The notes under the pieces are model-generated. The model made no database searches. It was not told the origin of the DNA and saw only the letters and a list, made by a program, of their open reading frames with translations. A stretch of 64,000 nucleotides of DNA from Tretioscincus oriximinensis (taxonomy: Eukaryota; Chordata; Lepidosauria; Squamata; Gymnophthalmidae): assembly GCA_022410635.1 (NCBI GenBank), contig JAJVDF010000277.1:345042-409041 (forward strand), in the 5' to 3' direction. How positions within the stretch are numbered: position 1 is the first letter of the stretch; the number at the start of each line of letters is the position of its first letter. This document shows positions 22,501 to 30,540 of this stretch, one piece after another. A program made the translations under genes and the position numbers.

Positions 22501-25062
22501 ACTGAAATCACTATTTCCAAGGATTGTGAACACAAAAAATCCCATGGATATTAGAACTCATGGGTGGCTGCTCCCTAAGGTCAAAATGGTCTGATACACC
22601 ATATGTTTCTTCACAGATGTTTCAATTTCACTATGTTCCATGTGGCCCATTGTGATTTTTGAGTCCATCTATAAAATTCCAGTTTCCTGGAGAAAAATAT
22701 ACAGGGTGCTTCCAAAAAATGTATAGACACTTTGAACTTTAAATTTCAGGATTTCCCCTCTCTACGAGGCTAATTTGAACAGTATTAACATTTGTTATTA
22801 CGTTTTACTTACATTGGACTTTAAGCTTTCTAATTTCCTGAAATTTAACTTTGTAGAACAGTAGAACAGTAAATAAATTTTCTAGGGAAGTTCACAGTGT
22901 GTATACATTTTTTGAAGCACCCTGTACATTTACTTTATGGAGGAAATTTTAACATTTAACCACACCAGTTCAAGTTGCAGCCTTAACTATTAACATGGTG
23001 CTGTCAGTATCCTTTAACTAATATTTTTTTATTCCCATCAGAATGAAATGGGTTTCTCTTGAGGAGAGCCATCAAAATATCAGCTTTCCCTTTAGCCCCG
23101 CCACTTGTGTCTATAATTTTACCACCAGTGCCTACATTACATTTAATATTAAGAGTTCTCTCTTTATCCAAATTCTCTATACAACTGTATAAATAAATAA
23201 ATAAAATTTGTTAAATGTGTATCCAGTTTTCACCTGAAGGACTCATAGTAGAGCACAGAAAGGATAAAATACATTTAAAATCATCCTTAAGAAGAAGAAG
23301 AACTGGGTTCTTATACCCCGCTTTTCCCACCTTTCAAAGGGACTCAAAGCGGCTTACAAGGGTATTTTGCCCAAAGGCTGACATTCTATCTTTCCCACCA
23401 GGCTGTGGTGGTTCCCATGTATCTACTTGCAGTCATTGCAATTTCTTGCAATTCGTGCTTTCGAATAGCTGGGTTGGCTAGAGCTACAGGCTAGTGGAAG
23501 GTGCTCAGCCCTCCCCACGTCCCACACAGGGCTTCGAAACCCCGCCTCCCAGGCGAGAGACAAATTCCTTAGCAACTGAGCTATCCATGCCTGTTAAAAG
23601 CATACATCCAATACTACAGTCCATAACATTGTCTACGAACTGACCAATGTGTCAGGCGTAACATCTCTAACCAAGCACTCTCAGTCTAATCAGCAGATCT
23701 CTGCTTATGAGGAACTGCAGTGATGAAGTAAGCAATAGCAATCCACACGGCGTATTGAAGTCTGCATCGGAGCGCTGTCCTGGCTCCTGCAGACACAATG
23801 GCGGCTTGTCAGCGATGCAGTTGTTACAAACCTGCCTTGCAGCGAGTTTAATGAGAGCTGATACTTTCAGCTCTCACGGTGCTGCGTGCCAAACCCCCAC
23901 TGTTTTTTCAAATGTGGTTTGCTCAGCCAGGCCCTCCGCCAATCAGCAGAGAGAACTGCAAAGCAGGCCAGGTGAAGGGAAGACTCTGCTCGGCCAATCA
24001 GGGGGCGGCACTTCCTTCCTCCCGCCCACCTATGGCAGCTGCCAGTCAGTGCAACAGGTAAGTCCGCTGTCAAGACCCTCGTGTAGCTGCAGCCTAAGAC
24101 ACTGCCTCCTTTTGTAAAAAAAATAAAAGTGCTTCTTTTGGATGTAGGGAGACATTTCAATCATTCCCTAAAAGGCGCGGATAGCTCAGTCGCTTAGGAA
24201 TTCGTCTCTCGCCTGGGAGATGGGGTTTCGAAGCCCTGTGTGGGACGTGGGGAGGGCTGAGCACCTTCCACTAGCCTGTAGCTCCAGCCAACCCAGCTAT
24301 TCGAAAGCAGGAATTGCAAGAAATGGCAACTGACTGCAAGTAGATACATGGGAACCACCATAGCCTGGTAGGGAAGATAGAATGTCAGCCTTTGGGCAAA
24401 ATATATCCTTGTAAGCCGCTTTGAGTCCCTTTGAAAGGTGAGAAAAGCGGGGTATAAGAACCAAGTTCTTCTTCTTCTTCTTCTAAAAATGATGCCTCCT
24501 TACTCCTTTCAAGCAATGAAGCATTATTCAAAGTGATACTCCAAAGCATCCTCAAATGCCACCTTAGGTGGCATTGATGTGGCAAGAAGTTTAAAAAGCA
24601 AAATGCAGCCTTGACATGAGGGCAAGGAATTCAGAAAATATCCTTTCATTGACCAGCAACCATATATTTTCCCAAGTAGTACTGTGCCACACGGTGATCA
24701 TTGCGATATCTACTTATCCTTTCTAATTTCACGAAAAAGAGTTCTATCATATTTCTTTATTTCTATACTACAGGTTAATGGACATTCGGTACATCTCCCT
24801 GCTCAGCCTTCAAGTGAAGTATCCGTGAGCCTGGCCCAAGGCGTGGTGTCAGTGATACGTGGTTCAGATGTCAGAGTTCTCTATAGTAACAGGGGAGATG
24901 TGACCGTGGCAATCAGTGGCGCATTGGCTAACAAAGTCTTCAGGTCATGTGGAAATTTCAATGGAAATGGTGCTGATGACCTGCGCTTACCAGATGGGAG
25001 GGTAGCACACACTATTACAGAGGTCATCAGTCACTGGAAAGTCACAACATCAACACAAAATG
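1..25062 (+). CDS. Gene 1: FCGBP-like multi-VWD secreted protein (partial, 9 exons seen)
   Basis: Spliced gene; exons 1-1538, 4569-5142, 5896-6485, 8725-9292, 11794-12398, 14475-15048, 20603-20802, 21843-22223 and 24774-25062 join in frame (about 1,770 codons) without a stop. Domain order: four-cysteine repeat array, VWD1-C8, TIL-TILa-VWD2-C8, TIL-TILa-VWD3-C8, TIL, TILa plus degenerate VWD4, with no C8 after it. This is the FCGBP plan, and a closing VWD without C8 is known in that family. D1 closely follows the D1 type of FCGBP, so an IgGFc-binding N-terminal domain is expected just left of the window, but this is not seen. Family members are secreted by mucus-producing epithelia and form disulfide-linked mucus components. 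Introns are GT-AG except the one after 20802, which is GC-AG. The 3' end is unresolved: either a terminal exon lies downstream or reading through the last donor stops at 25074-25076. Zonadhesin and otogelin-like proteins share the modules, but the repeat-VWD1 junction matches FCGBP best. Confidence 0.85.
1539..4568 (+). other. Gene 1 intron, 3.0 kb
   Basis: Runs from a GTAAGA donor to a CTCAG acceptor at 4568. It holds one inverted-terminus element (about 2164-2702, listed separately). I see no further coding exon or recognisable repeat in 2703-4568, which is AT-rich with only short spurious frames. Confidence 0.7.
2164..2702. mobile_element. Inverted-terminus element, family A, copy 1
   Basis: The termini are inverted repeats: GGGTGCGTTCACACG at 2164-2178 and CGTGTGAACGTAGCC at 2688-2702, 13 of 15 bases matching as reverse complements. 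The interior has a conserved segment with CCATTTATT and AAACTATTGCTGGGATAATCAG and a GC-rich centre. It shares ends and interior blocks with copies near 17.2-18.7 kb and 58.9-59.3 kb. No transposase frame is present, so it looks like a non-autonomous DNA element. Superfamily not assigned. Confidence 0.6.
4569..5142 (+). CDS. Gene 1 exon b: C-half of VWD1 plus C8-1
   Basis: Starts after CTCAG at 4568 with V-N-Q-V-R-S-R-L-P and ends before a GTAAGT donor at 5143 (574 nt, phase 0 to 1). The VWD half has CGLCGNYNGD followed by the acidic DD pair of the calcium loop. The C8 domain shows CGLM, GPF-x2-CH and the C-x4-DLC pattern, and ends SWRKNAGC. The closing residues and the segment IETIFGLKVYYDWN place it as a D1-type module of FCGBP. 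Confidence 0.92.
5143..5895 (+). other. Gene 1 intron with a CA-rich microsatellite
   Basis: GTAAGT donor to TATAG acceptor, 753 nt. It contains a short (CA)n/(CG)-rich microsatellite at about 5668-5709. Nothing else recognisable. Confidence 0.7.
5896..6485 (+). CDS. Gene 1 exon c: TIL1, TILa and N-half of VWD2
   Basis: Begins with two bases that complete a Pro codon, then M-S-C-P-D-Y, and ends before GTGAGT at 6486 (590 nt, phase 1 to 0). The TIL domain has the expected CP-x-C, C-x-C-x2-GYV and CGC-x-YHG cysteine pattern. The following TILa has C-x3-C-x-C. The VWD2 start reads GTCSTMGQIHYITFDG, so the GDPH cleavage motif is replaced by GQIH. The exon belongs to the repeating two-exon cassette. 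Confidence 0.92.
6486..8724 (+). other. Gene 1 intron, 2.2 kb, AT-rich
   Basis: GTGAGT donor to TTCCAG acceptor at 8724. An old copy of the foldback retroposon family is recognisable at about 8097-8450. I see no other gene or repeat that I can support. Confidence 0.6.
8097..8450. mobile_element. Degenerate foldback-retroposon relative (family B)
   Basis: Contains the diagnostic block 'gcatgagctttcatagacaa' followed by a degenerate 'gtctac..ctt...atgctatgg', shared with copies near 10.0, 11.4, 29.7, 33.6, 36.5 and 53.7 kb. Ends are decayed and the boundaries are approximate. Confidence 0.4.
8725..9292 (+). CDS. Gene 1 exon d: C-half of VWD2 plus C8-2
   Basis: Starts after TTCCAG with L-N-G-L-L-I-N-L-P and ends before GTAAGT at 9293 (568 nt, phase 0 to 1). 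Carries CGLCGDFNGLADDD (intact CGLCG; Asp replaces the usual Asn after it) and a C8 domain with CGLLLDSRGPFRECHS and the C-x3-DYC pattern. A longer frame upstream of 8725 reads only through the intron. Confidence 0.92.
10010..10350 (-). mobile_element. Foldback retroposon family B, old copy
   Basis: Matches the 11.4 kb and 33.6 kb copies across the blocks 'gagactaacaagagcaagg', 'tctacttcttcagatg' and a later 'ttgtctctattaag'. Diverged, with approximate boundaries. Confidence 0.45.
11391..11743 (-). mobile_element. Foldback retroposon family B, 353-bp 5'-truncated copy with 12-bp TSD
   Basis: Begins (plus strand) TCCAGCAAAGGAGCTAGCAG and ends ...CTGTCTCTGTTAA. It is flanked on both sides by GCACATAGGATG (11379-11390 and 11744-11755), a 12-bp target-site duplication. 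It shares the same plus-strand left terminus as the 33.6 kb copy but stops inside that copy's spacer. A constant terminus plus a variable other end suggests the element is inserted in minus orientation and truncated at its 5' end. Confidence 0.75.
11794..12398 (+). CDS. Gene 1 exon e: TIL2, TILa and N-half of VWD3
   Basis: Acceptor CTCTGCAG at 11793; two bases complete a codon, then P-E-C-P-A-N-S-H-Y. Ends before GTAAGT at 12399 (605 nt, phase 1 to 0). TIL (CEGCECNEGFVLSGDQC-like pattern with CGC-x-HQG), then TILa (CVC-x-TGG). VWD3 starts CHVIGDPHYLTFDG: this is the only domain of gene 1 with an intact GDPH motif, so Asp-Pro autocleavage is predicted here. Confidence 0.93.
12605..13290 (-). 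mobile_element. L1-type LINE, ORF2 C-terminal fragment
   Basis: The minus strand encodes about 170 residues including CWHGCTQTGTFKHMWYDC, the cysteine/histidine-rich C-terminal block typical of L1 ORF2. A T-rich tract at about 12606-12640 on the plus strand matches the A-rich 3' tail of a minus insertion. 5'-truncated and not functional. Confidence 0.7.
13799..14390 (+). mobile_element. LINE-like 3' end interrupted by a SINE
   Basis: 13799-13904 (gtggctcccacattctggaa ...) and about 14236-14390 (ending in caccccgagacctatgg and a TAAA repeat) look like one element split by the SINE at 13905-14235. The element near 60.4-60.8 kb has the same two blocks uninterrupted. The family is not certain. 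Confidence 0.5.
13905..14235 (+). mobile_element. tRNA-derived SINE, copy 1
   Basis: The head resembles a tRNA with an A-box (tggatagctcagttgc) and a B-box-like GGTTTCGAAGCC. The body ends in 'gtaagccgctttgagtccc' and 'aaagcggggtataagaaccc', followed by a (TTC)n tail. At least eight relatives occur in this window. Confidence 0.8.
14475..15048 (+). CDS. Gene 1 exon f: C-half of VWD3 plus C8-3
   Basis: Acceptor CCACAG at 14474; starts V-N-G-A-T-T-Y-L-P and ends before GTAAGT at 15049 (574 nt, phase 0 to 1). Contains CGLCGNFNGNAQDD and a C8 domain with CGIL, GPFSACYS and the C-x3-DLC pattern. This is the last C8 domain seen in gene 1. Confidence 0.93.
15347..16112 (-). mobile_element. CR1-type LINE 3' fragment
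   Basis: The plus strand starts with the reverse tail (aacataagaacataagaagag). The minus strand encodes pieces of the CR1 reverse transcriptase C-terminus (GDLIEVYKIMHGMDRVNREK). 5'-truncated, with frameshifts. Confidence 0.8.
17233..18671. mobile_element. Inverted-terminus element, family A, copy 2, split by a CR1
   Basis: Left end GGCTCTGTTCACACA at 17233, right end TGTGTGAATGCAGCC ending at about 18671. It matches copy 1 over the AAACTTTTGCTGGGATAATCAG block. The CR1 at 17882-18624 sits within it, and GAATATA is found on both sides of the CR1. The GC-rich centre (17440-17790) contains direct and inverted copies of a roughly 80-bp segment. Confidence 0.6.
17882..18624 (-). mobile_element. 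CR1 LINE 3' fragment with 8-bp tail repeats
   Basis: The plus strand begins with three ATAGAATC units, the reverse of the ATTCTATG-type CR1 3' terminus. The minus strand has a 208-residue open frame with the CR1 reverse transcriptase C-terminal motif LEYCVQFWGPQFKKDI and GDLIAVYKYL. This is the best-preserved CR1 reading frame in the window, though 5'-truncated. Confidence 0.85.
19396..19700 (+). mobile_element. tRNA-derived SINE, divergent copy
   Basis: Shows the same order of blocks as the 13.9 kb SINE: a degenerate head 'aaatggctcagatgttaaga', 'ggtgagcgccctctact', 'cttgtaagccactctgtac' and a TTC-rich end. Confidence 0.55.
20603..20802 (+). CDS. Gene 1 exon g: TIL3 with a GC donor
   Basis: Acceptor CTTGCAG at 20602, then P-M-K-C-P-V-N-S-H-Y-E-L-C. 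200 nt, phase 1 to 0, ending H-K-G-T-W-F-K. The donor is AAG|GCAAGT: a GC in place of GT with otherwise perfect consensus, the usual form of GC-AG introns. The homologous exon of gene 2 at 48460-48659 has the same length and ends at the same domain position with a GT donor, which supports this boundary. Confidence 0.88.
21226..21526 (+). mobile_element. tRNA-derived SINE, copy 2
   Basis: A 5'-shortened head 'gggagctcagttgcttagga', a B-box-like block, and the 'gtaagccgctttgagt' and 'gggtataagaaccc' body. It ends in a hugely expanded pyrimidine tail. Confidence 0.78.
21527..21671 (+). repeat. 145-nt pure pyrimidine tract
   Basis: Only C and T occur from 21527 to 21671, as CTTTTTTT and TTCTTC units. 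It is the expanded tail of the adjoining SINE and lies about 170 nt upstream of the acceptor of the next exon. Confidence 0.95.
21843..22223 (+). CDS. Gene 1 exon h: TILa and degenerate N-half of VWD4
   Basis: Acceptor TTGGCAG; starts V-G-V-N-I-I and ends before GTAAGA at 22224. 381 nt, phase 0 to 0, the same length as the homologous gene 2 exon at 34587-34967. TILa cysteines (CREQCICQ) are followed by a VWD start reading CTITQGHIFTSFDG, which lacks GDPH and has a shortened N-terminal half. Confidence 0.9.
22702..22924. mobile_element. Tc1/mariner-like MITE with TA target duplication
   Basis: The ends CAGGGTGCTTCCAAAAAATG and CATTTTTTGAAGCACCCTG are near-perfect inverted repeats of about 25 bp, flanked by TA on both sides (22700-22701 and 22925-22926). 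It is 223 bp long with no coding capacity. TA flanks and size fit a non-autonomous Tc1/mariner element. Confidence 0.8.
23288..23591 (-). mobile_element. tRNA-derived SINE, copy 3
   Basis: Reverse orientation: GAA-rich tail, 'cggcttacaag', then 'gggcttcgaaaccccgcctc' and the reversed A-box 'gcaactgagctatccatgcc'. Confidence 0.8.
24175..24485 (+). mobile_element. tRNA-derived SINE, copy 4
   Basis: A complete-looking copy starting 'gcggatagctcagtcgctta', with the B-box GGTTTCGAAGCC, a 'gtaagccgctttgagtccc' body and a (TTC)n tail. Confidence 0.82.
24774..25062 (+). CDS. Gene 1 exon i: C-half of the final truncated VWD4
   Basis: Acceptor CTACAG at 24773; starts V-N-G-H-S-V-H-L-P. The CGLCG motif is reduced to FRSCGNFNG, so one of the paired cysteines is missing, but the calcium-loop ADD is kept. 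No C8 follows. A GTATGT donor lies at 25063 (phase 1). If it is not used, translation stops at 25074-25076 after four more residues. FCGBP proteins end in such a C8-less VWD, so this is at or near the C-terminus. Confidence 0.85.
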
Positions 25063-25253
25063 GTATGTACAGATAGAACAAAGTATTTAAAATGCAGAAT
25101 TATTTCATCATTGTATCTGATTTTCCGGACACAGTCACCATCCTTCTCATATAGTATCCAAATACTGAGTGATATCCCAGACTAAAGGTATCGTGAACAC
25201 AAAGAACGATCACCTTTATTTCAGAACTAACCTCATGCCTCAACCCACTTCCT

Positions 25254-25580
25254 TTGTCCCTTTCACTTGCTACATCTTCATTTTGTTCGTTCATTCTTTC
25301 TTTCCATTTTCCTTTCTTTCTTCCTTTCCTTCTTTCCCCCCTTCTTTATCTTCCATCTTTCATCCATGCCTTCCTTTGTTCTTCCTTTCCTTCCTTCCTT
25401 TCCCTCCCAGTACTGAATCCTAAGGTATTCCTTTTCTCAAATCTTTCCACCCATAGAACTGTATTTATTACTTCCCTCTGTTTTCTGTCTTTTAGCCAGT
25501 TTCCAGCCCAGGACTCTGGTCTCTGGAGGCTACCAAAATTGGCCATTTTACCTCAGAATGTTGACCTCTCTCAGACACCT
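25254..25580 (-). repeat. Repeat unit with purine-rich block, inverted partner at 41 kb
   Basis: The reverse complement aligns by eye with 40868-41190 over about 300 bp, including 'agagtcctgggctggaaact' and 'ggatgaaagatggaag'. The block 'ggctaaaagacagaaaacag' is also found in the CR1-like element at 26.6 kb, so part of it may be LINE-derived. Confidence 0.6.
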
Positions 25581-25797
25581 TATTTATATGTACAGATACT
25601 ATTGCTACCTGTTCTGTTCTGTATGAGAACAAAGCAAGACGTTATGGGGATGAGAGACCATGACCAACTCAGAAAAAGTGATTCACTTCAAATCAACAGG
25701 TTGAATTCAAATTAGATCAAGTAGCCTTAACCCATCTCATGTCCAAATCTCAAACAAGTTCAAATGCTGTTCAGTTAAAAAAACAACAACACTATGT

Positions 25798-26785
25798 CAT
25801 AAGAACATAAGAACATAAGAAGAGCCATACTGGATCAGGCCACAGCCCATCAAGTCCAGCATTCTGTGTCACACAGAGGCCCACCAGATGCACCTGGGCA
25901 GTCCAAACAGAGGAAAGCAAAATATGCTCCTGTTCATGACTCCCTGCAAATGGCACTTCAGGAGTCCTGCCTGTTGCTCCATCCCGGAGGCAACATCCAG
26001 ACATCCATCCTAGTATCCATTTTATGCCCTTGGTGTCCATAAACCTGTCTAGTCCTGTCTTGAAACCTTCTCCAGTTCCAAAATATTCCTCTTGAGATGT
26101 GATGACCAGAATTGAACACAGGATTCCAAATGTGGCCTCACCACAGATTTATAAAGAGGCAAAACAACATTTGCTGACTTGTTTTCGATTCCTTTCCTAA
26201 TTACCCTCAACATGGAATTTGCCTTTTTTGCTGCTGCTGCACACTGGGTTGACATTTTCATNGAATTGTCCACCAACACCCCAAGATCCTTTTCTTGCTC
26301 GGTCACAGAAAGCTTGGTTCCCATCAGGTGGTAGGCGTAGTTGGGGTTCTTTGCCCCAATATGCATGACCTTGCACTTGCTTAAGTTGAAGTGCATTTGC
26401 CACTTTGATGCCCACTCACCCAATTTCAATAGATCACTCCGGAGTGCCTTGGAATCATTTTCAGTTTTCACTAACCTGAACAGTTTAGTGTCGTCAACAA
26501 ACTTGGCTACTTCACTATTTACCTCGGCATCCAGATCATTTATAAATATATTGGAAAGCAAGGGTCCCAGTACAGATCCCTGGGGTACCCCACTTCTTAC
26601 CTCTTTCCACTCAGAGAACTGTCCATTTAATATTACCCTTTGTTTTCTATCTTTTAGCCAGTTTCCAATCCAGGACAAAGTCTGTCCTCTTATAACATGA
26701 GTATGGAGCTTTTTTAGAAGCCACATAACAGGGACTTTATCAAAAGCTTTCTGAAAATCTAGATAGACAAAATCGAATGTCTAAA
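25798..26785 (-). mobile_element. CR1 LINE 3' fragment, about 1 kb
   Basis: Reversed tail 'aagaacataagaacataaga' at the left. The minus frame encodes reverse transcriptase motifs, including GVPQGSVLGPLLSNIFINDL and KFVDDTKL (the YxDD-type catalytic block appears as FVDD). It is interrupted, and there is one ambiguous base (n) at 26262. Confidence 0.88.
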
Positions 26786-27669
26786 CTCACTATAAAAATC
26801 CCTTGTTAAAGGCTACTATGAAAATACCTGAACCAGTTCAAATTAAACCAGGTGGCTAGTTCCATTAGAACTGGGTTGAATTTTTGCAATTAATTTATAC
26901 TGGACTGATCCTCAGCTGGTGTAGTATCTCTTTACTGATCTTCCTCATCTCGAAGTCTTGAAAATGAAAGTGTCCTCCTATTCAGCATTTTTTTTCCAAA
27001 ATCCAGAGTTCAGAACAGTATCTACATCTGATTTAACATTGTTTGTCACATGACTGAGTTCATTCCCTTGGGCATTTGGATTAGAACACTTGTTATTTAT
27101 TTTGTGGGAACCTAAATTTTGTTCCATTTTTAGCTCGCTTTAAAATCCACTCCTATTGAAATCGAGAAGCAAGATCGGTCTTTGAAAAGCCAGCCATTCT
27201 CATGCGTGCTCCTGGACTTCTTTGGGGCCAAGAGGCCTTCTTCTGACGATGTGCCAGAAAAGGCCAAGTGATCTTCAAAGCACAGAGCATCATCTCCATC
27301 TGTTAAACGTGTACGTCTTCTTCAATAACAAGCAACAGATACAGTCTCAGCTATAACAAGCAATAGGAACGGAGACCCAGTCATACAGAAACTGTACATA
27401 TTGCAATTGCCAGCTCACCCCTGACTGCTTGAATTAACACTGTCTAGTATTGTTATGTTTAGCAAACTGTGTACATTTCTCTTGCCAGCATCAGATATTA
27501 CTGTATATCCAGAAGTGTCATTCAGTCAAGCAATATACCATGTCACTAAACAGAATTCTCCAGGTACAAAGGATTCTTTGTTCCAAATTGCAACTGTTTA
27601 CTGGGCCAGGGAAAGTAAGTTTATTAGAAATAACTTGAGCTACATTTGACTAAATCTGTTAGAAGGACC

Positions 27670-27675
27670 AATAAA
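27670..27675 (+). terminator. Candidate polyadenylation signal AATAAA
   Basis: The hexamer AATAAA lies downstream of gene 1 and of the candidate terminal exon at 27134; a second copy is at 27849. Such hexamers are frequent in AT-rich DNA, so this is weak. Confidence 0.2.
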
Positions 27676-29689
27676 AACTTTTGATAAACACTTTCTGTTT
27701 AGGTAAGATTGTCTTCTCAGCTTTGATCATGGAATAATCCCCCTCCCCGTAATCTGGGTGCAGCTGCTCAGGTTCCAGAGCTGGAAAAATTTCTTCAGAT
27801 TAATTAGATGAAGTAATGCTAGTTGAAAGGTCACTCTGCATAAAGATGAATAAAGACAGGCAAGGCTCTCTTTAGTGTCCCAGAATAATGTTTCGATTCA
27901 CTATGGATTAAAACTTGTTTTAGATCGATTCAAGTGAGGGTTCCACTTGATGCCTCAGCATTTTCCCACCAACTTGATTATCTTAATGAACTGTTACTGG
28001 ATTATAGCGGGTATTCTGAATTAGTTATAGGCCTAGTATTATTAGTCTGAGGTTAGGTTAGATGTGTTACAATTATTTTGGGAACTCATCTGAGTCAGGT
28101 AACTCATAAAGAATGGAATAAAGCTTAAAGCTTTTAGCAAAAGAAAGTAAGAAACATCTGTCCACGATATTTGGGCTGCATCTACATAATCAGCATAGGT
28201 CACTCGACACTAGGACCCAGCAGGTAAATCAGCATGAGTTTTGCAACTATGAAGAAACCACAATTGTAGTCACTGTGATCATTGGGCAGGAAGCATTAAT
28301 CTCAAGTGTAGAATGGCAGCAGATGGAGGTGAATTCTCAAGTTTAGCATCAGAGCTGTTGCTTTCGGAGCTGGAGACCTTCTATTCCACAATTGCATGTA
28401 CTTTGGAAACGGTGGCTGATGTTTAATTGCCGCAGCTTATCATTTCCTTCTACCCAACTGCTTGGTAACAATGACTGGGGTCAAAAAGTGATATAAAATT
28501 GTTGAGAAGTTGAATGGAAGATCCTCATTGCTTCTACTTCAGAGTGTTTTGGTGCACATCTGTATATGTTTGTAGCCCTCAGATGCCAATCCCAAAGCTT
28601 ATGTAAGCGTGAGCTATCCAGAAACAGTTTGAGCACTATCAAAAACAGAACTAATCCAGATCATGCCTTGCTGTGGACAAAACCTGAAGCATCACTGGTC
28701 CAGAGCCACTGATTCGAATCATGGCAAAACAGTGCAGAAAAACCTTAAAACTCCATGATCTACCACAAGGAGTCCTGGTTTGCTTGTTTTTTCCCTTTTC
28801 CTTTTCACACACCATAACTGACTTCCTGCTCCATATATGGTTTCCTGTTATCATTATTCCTTGTTTCATAATTCAGGAGGAATTTATTCTATTGTTTCCA
28901 TCATTAAACTGGGAGCCAGTGATTCTTAACAATCTATGTCAGAACACACAGAATACCTCAAATGTAGGCCAGCGATCCTATAAGCTTTGTATTGTTAGGG
29001 CATCAAAAGATAGGAAGCCATAGCTAGTCCTTTAGCAAACTGTTTGAGAACCAAGCATGCAAACACTCATATACACACATTCCTGAAGAACTATAGTTCT
29101 ATGGATACAGAAGAAATTCACACAAAGTGGAGTCAAATGAATTTATTAGGCATAAGCTATACTCCATCACCATATACTTCTAGTTGAAAGATTCCAAGGA
29201 AAAAATAACTACTGAACAAAAGTGTTTTCATTGAGAACTAGGCCTATGGGATATGGAAGGCTTGAAGAGATATCAGAAAAATCCTAAAGAAATTGAGGCC
29301 AAAGTCCTGTGTCAAAGAGCCCATTCCACAGAATATCCATCAACCTTCCATGGATTTTCCAAGTATCATAATTCAATTTTAAATTCATTGTTTCACAATT
29401 CACCATTATAAAATCCATTTGCAACCGTCTGGAACTTTCAAGCTGTCAAGTGAATCTTATTCTTATTCCAGGCTAAAAAAAAGGGAAAAGAGAGAAATAT
29501 AAACCTATTGGTAAGATCAATCACATTTTTATAAAGAAATTCTTATTATAAATTTTGGAGATTTAAATTTGGGGTTGGCAATCTGTGGAGGCAAGCAGCA
29601 ATTCACACCTTGTTTTTTGTTGGCAGCATATTCTTGTTTTATTCACTGGGGACTAAAGCACAAAAAGTAGCTGTGTTTGTATAAAGAAT

Positions 29690-30085
29690 TTCTAACAAGG
29701 GAATCTTGTTACATCTTAGAGTCTAATGATAGGCAGCATGGGGTCTTATAGACATGTCTACTTCTTCAGATGCTATGGATAGGGCAACTACCTAAGGACA
29801 AATATATTCTAATGCATATTTTAATTGCAACACTCTTGGTTACTTTACACTTCCTTCCCCTAGGAAGCCTTAATGATCCTGACTGTACTGTATTTGATTC
29901 AACACTTCCAAATGTACTTGCATTTCTTCTGCTAAGGCACACAGCTTGCTATGAATGCCTGTTCTTAGGCATTTGTTCATTTCACGGCATCTGAAAACAT
30001 AGTCTTCTCTATGAAAACTATTGATGATGGCAGTGTTGTTTGCCATTATCCATAGCTCCATTTCCTCACTGCACAAACCAAGCCT
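29690..30085. mobile_element. Degenerate family B element
   Basis: Contains 'gtctacttcttcagatgcta' and the 'ctttacacttcc' block also seen, inverted, at about 8.3 kb. Boundaries approximate. Confidence 0.4.
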
Positions 30086-30427
30086 TGCCTAGTTCCTTCA
30101 TTTAAATTAGAAGGAAAACTGCTTCAGTACCTCAAACCTTTGTATAGAAAGGTGGACAAGAATGGCGTGCCAATCTCCAGTCTCTACGTGATCTAGACTG
30201 GTACTGAACTGAATTGGGTTAAAAATAATTTGAATTGAACAGGATGGTTCATCCAGTTTAAATGAAATCAGCTCAACATCCCTGCTTAATCTGCACAGAT
30301 CCCAGTTTGGCTATTGATTCATTTATTATTAAAAGAGGTTTTTAGATATATAAAGTAAACTACTACCACGATTTTGAAAATAAATAGGCACAAATAAATT
30401 AAATATTCAAACTAAACTGGTCAACCT

Positions 30428-30515
30428 TAGGAGCTAGCAGCACTTTGAGACTAACTTGAGAAAAGGGAGTGGCATAAGCTTTCGCATACACGTCTACTTC
30501 CTCAGATGCTTGTTT
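30428..30515 (-). mobile_element. Family B retroposon, short truncated copy
   Basis: Contains 'aggagctagcagcactttga' and 'cttcctcagatgct', the conserved terminus of the family only. Confidence 0.6.
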
Positions 30516-30540
30516 CAACTAGTTTGATGCCAATGCATAG

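Larger units (their letters stand above)
22224..24773 (+). other. Gene 1 intron, 2.5 kb
   Basis: GTAAGA donor to TACAG acceptor at 24773. Contains a TA-flanked inverted-terminus MITE, two SINEs in opposite orientation, and a GC-rich patch at about 23740-24090 that I could not assign. Confidence 0.7.
26786..30427. other. Intergenic or terminal-exon region between the two genes
   Basis: AT-rich sequence between the convergent genes. No frame here resembles the FCGBP family. A possible terminal exon of gene 1 begins after a TTTTTAG acceptor at 27133, and candidate AATAAA sites occur at 27670 and 27849. An old family B copy lies at about 29690-30085. Confidence 0.5.

Noticed and set aside
23707..24117. 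136-codon plus frame in a GC-rich patch
   Set aside because: The patch looks like the centre of an inverted-terminus element, and no conserved domain is visible. A CpG-island promoter was considered, but no transcript start or exon could be linked to it.
25441..25520. TTTTAG|CCAGTTTCC as an acceptor for a terminal exon of gene 1
   Set aside because: The same string occurs within the CR1-like element at 26.64 kb and, inverted, at 40.9 kb, so it is repeat sequence.
26049..26726. 225-codon reverse transcriptase frame as a live gene
   Set aside because: 5'-truncated, carries an ambiguous base and is one of about a dozen dead CR1 copies.
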